Of a stretch of DNA of 64,000 nt, positions 62,105 through 64,000 are shown piece by piece. Location of the stretch: contig JAZBQD010000017.1 in assembly GCA_036583965.1 (NCBI GenBank), positions 28,430,385 to 28,494,384 of the forward strand. Direction: 5' to 3'. Origin of the DNA: Prunella strophiata. Taxonomy: Eukaryota; Chordata; Aves; Passeriformes; Prunellidae. Made by a program: the position numbers and the translations under genes. The number at the start of each line of letters is the position of its first letter. Position 1 is the first letter of the stretch. Below the pieces are notes generated by a model, which saw nothing but the letters and a program-made list of their open reading frames with translations, was not told the DNA's origin and searched no databases.

Positions 62105-62285
62105 CACTGTGAGGATGGTGAGGCACTGAAACAGGTTGCCTAGAGAATGCCTCATTTCTGGAATTGTCCACAACCAGGCTGGATGGAACTTTGAGCAGCT
62201 TGCTGTAGTGGAAAGTTTCCTTTTCACAGCAAAGTTCTAAGAGCTGAGTGATCTTTACAGTCCCTTCCTACCCAAGCTGTTCTTA
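62105..62285 (+). mobile_element. CR1 LINE, 3'-end fragment
   Basis: The sequence 'actgtgaggatggtgaggcactgaaacaggttgcctagagaatgcc', 'ctggaattgtccacaaccaggctggatggaactttgagcagctt', 'tagtggaaagtttcc' and 'gatctttacagtcccttcctacccaagctgttct' follows the CR1 ORF2 end and 3' UTR in order. It is non-coding and 5'-truncated, with moderate divergence. Confidence 0.88.
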
Positions 62286-62639
62286 GACAACCAGCTGGGG
62301 AAAGTGAGGGTATCAATAGATTTGTACAGACATATAAGGGACATGCAGTGGAAAAGGGACAGAATACAGGGGTAGACAGAAAAGCTTATAAATTAGATGC
62401 TTTTGTATGGATATGTGGAGTGTGAGAATCTTTATTTTCTCAGCTCTGGCAATAAATAAAGGAAAAGAAACAATCAGACTCAAATCTGAGCAATTACCTT
62501 TGCTGAAACAATAACCAGAAACAAACCTGGTCAGTGACACCAGATGATGAGCGATAAGAATCTGTAGGCAAACCTGGAAATTTGCAAAGGATAAGGATGT
62601 AAAGTTGAGGCTCCAGGATGTTGCAGTGGGTCAGTGAGA

Positions 62640-63130
62640 CTATGCAGCCACAGGAGACGCGCAGGGAAGAGGGAGCAGGGAGGAGCAAAGAGCTGGGATG
62701 GGCAGACAAGGGTACAGCAGGGGCCTGTGAGCTGCGGCTGCTCAGTGGCTGGTCTGGGGGAGCCCTGCACCTGATCAGCACAGTGACCCTGCCTGCTCTC
62801 ACCCACCTCAGCTCAGCCACCTCCTCCCCATCCCGGGCAGGCGAGGCTGCAGGGACCCAGCGCCGGCCCTGGGCAGCGGCGTGTGAGGGGCGGGAGCGGC
62901 TGCCGGGGCCGGGCCGGGCCCTGGGAGCCTCCGGCCGCGGCCTCAGAGCGAGCGAGGGGGGTCCCAGTGCCAGCAGCTGGAGACAGGGGGGTCTTTAAGC
63001 CCCAGCCACCGGGGCAGGAACTGTCTGAACCTGAAAACCAACTTGTGGGTGACCAGTGCCAGTGCAGGTCTGAGCGCTGTCAGCTGGAGTTGGAGCACAG
63101 GTCACACACAGGTGCCAGCTGCTGGAAGGG
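62640..63130 (+). promoter_or_regulatory. CpG-island-like GC-rich segment, candidate promoter
   Basis: G+C rises sharply relative to the rest of the window. CpG dinucleotides are dense between about 62830 and 62965, with motifs such as GGGGCGGGAG (an Sp1/GC-box-like site at about 62887) and repeated GGGCCGGGCC. No TATA box is apparent. Such islands in vertebrates usually mark promoters, and the sequence to the right contains a candidate + strand exon end at 63325. Open frames in the island (for example a 126-codon one on +) are expected from GC richness and show no family signature. The strand is an inference. Confidence 0.5.
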
Positions 63131-63172
63131 GTGGTGAGAGTGTTTGTACCTTCCCCAAAACGTACTGACCAC

Positions 63173-63260
63173 AGAGAAAGAGAGAGAGAGAGAGAGAAGG
63201 AGAGAGAGTGTGTCTGTGTGTGTGTCTGTGTGTGTGTCTGTGTCTGTGTGTGTTGTGTGT
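63173..63260. repeat. Compound (GA)n-(TG)n microsatellite
   Basis: A GA run (about 63178-63208) passes directly into TG/TGTC repeats (to about 63260). A purine to alternating purine-pyrimidine switch of this kind is commonly length-variable. Confidence 0.95.
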
Positions 63261-63313
63261 GCACCCACTGGCAATCTTGAGGCTGACACCAGCAGGGGAG
63301 ACTCAGCTCCGAG

Positions 63314-63331
63314 ATGGGCTGTCAGGTGAGT
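63314..63331 (+). other. Candidate first coding exon end with splice donor
   Basis: ATG at 63314 lies in a favourable context (G at -3, G at +4) and opens Met-Gly-Cys-Gln. It then meets a consensus donor CAG|GTGAGT, with the junction between 63325 and 63326. Being just downstream of a CpG island, it could be the end of a first exon of a gene running off the right edge; Met-Gly-Cys is also a typical N-myristoylation/palmitoylation start. A chance match is quite possible: the donor motif alone is common, and no second exon is visible. I cannot name a gene. Confidence 0.22.
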
Positions 63332-64000
63332 GGACAGTCCCTGCCGGGATTTGGGGGATCCATGAGTGTGGGGTGCCTGTGGGATGAGTGTGTGAGTGCT
63401 GTGTGTCTGCAGTGAGCAACAAGCTGGGCCAGCAGTGAGTCAGGGAACCAAGGGCAGGAATGGGGAAAGGATGCCGGGTAGGCACAGGGACCGTGATGTT
63501 ACTTGTCCTATTCAAAAATCTGTGTGTGTGTATGTGTTTCATGTTAGCATGTGGGAGAGTCTCATGTTGGCAAAGCCAGCTAAGTCACTGACAGGCTAAT
63601 GAGCCCTGGTCTGAGGCAGTAGCAGGCTTAGGATTATAGCTCTCTCACTACAATTTGTACTAGCCAACAGACTGCTTGCTGTTGTGGATGTTTAATAAGT
63701 CTCTATAAATGGGAGGCAATCTTCATGCAAGACGTTTGAGTTCAGAATTGTGAGATTTTAATTATATCTAGTAAGTCCTATAATATTGTGCCATATCAAG
63801 CTGAAGAACACCTCAGGAGATATTGAAAATTAAATCTCACCAGGAGAGATAAAACCAGAAAAAAAAAACCACACATGAATGTGAATATTGAATACTGTTA
63901 TTAAACTTCTTCTAACTATGTTCCTCTTGTCTGCCAAAGATTATTTGACTTTAATTTAGTGGAGTTAGCAAGATATCTTTGCAAAGAATCATCAGGATTA
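63332..64000. other. Right-edge stretch, no gene recognised
   Basis: Composition returns from GC-rich to AT-rich by about 63600. If the candidate exon at 63314 is real, this is the start of its first intron. Nothing else can be named. Confidence 0.4.
63521..63537. repeat. Short (TG)n tract
   Basis: TGTGTGTGTGTATGTGT, 17 nt, directly seen in the sequence after the candidate donor. Confidence 0.85.

Noticed and set aside
62618..62998. 126-codon ORF through the CpG island
   Set aside because: Composition-driven (Gly/Ala/Arg/Ser), no homology recognised; the island is better read as promoter or 5' UTR.
1..64000. CRISPR arrays, tRNA or rRNA genes
   Set aside because: No regularly spaced direct repeats and no tRNA cloverleaf or rRNA sequence was recognised; the sequence is vertebrate nuclear.

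Overview
The window looks like avian nuclear DNA. It is AT-rich and intron-poor in signal, and it is scattered with truncated CR1 retrotransposons whose 3' ends carry the bird/reptile 'GATCTTTAAGGTCCCTTCCAAC..TTCTATGATTC' signature. The one protein-coding segment I can name is the last coding exon of a complexin gene, most likely CPLX1, at 23320-23517 on the + strand. Composition, CR1 content and the complexin sequence support a bird; I cannot name the species.

Layout. Bases 1-23319 are non-coding and most simply read as the CPLX1 intron before the last exon. They hold CR1 3' ends (1500-1601, 22272-22372), a CR1 copy split by about 800 bp of other sequence (15600-17228), a (CCCCT)n tract (7133-7206), a (GGGAA)n tract (15937-16173), a MIR-like fragment and a perfect hairpin. 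Bases 23320-23517 are the complexin C-terminal exon, followed by a 3' UTR with a candidate poly(A) signal at 24091. From about 24100 to 62600 I see no recognisable gene. This is a gene-poor interval with CR1 fragments (30676-31335 minus, 46490-47480 minus, 54840-55310 plus, 58085-58625 minus, 62105-62285 plus), homopolymers, a long GAAA tract (59836-60071), several strong inverted repeats and a few stretches whose composition suggests conserved non-coding elements.

The largest structural feature is a direct duplication of about 4.4 kb, 44894-49283 and 49784-54210, flanking exactly 500 Ns. The copies match over their whole length but differ mostly by small indels, and both reach the gap edge. 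This reads as two overlapping contig ends that were scaffolded without merging, not as a biological duplication. Coordinates and copy numbers here should not be taken at face value.

The right end (62640-63330) turns GC- and CpG-rich, in contrast with the rest. It resembles a promoter CpG island, followed by a GA/TG compound microsatellite and an ATG four codons ahead of a perfect CAG|GTGAGT donor. It may be the 5' end of an unidentified + strand gene that continues beyond the window. I found no CRISPR, tRNA, rRNA or novel multi-gene system.
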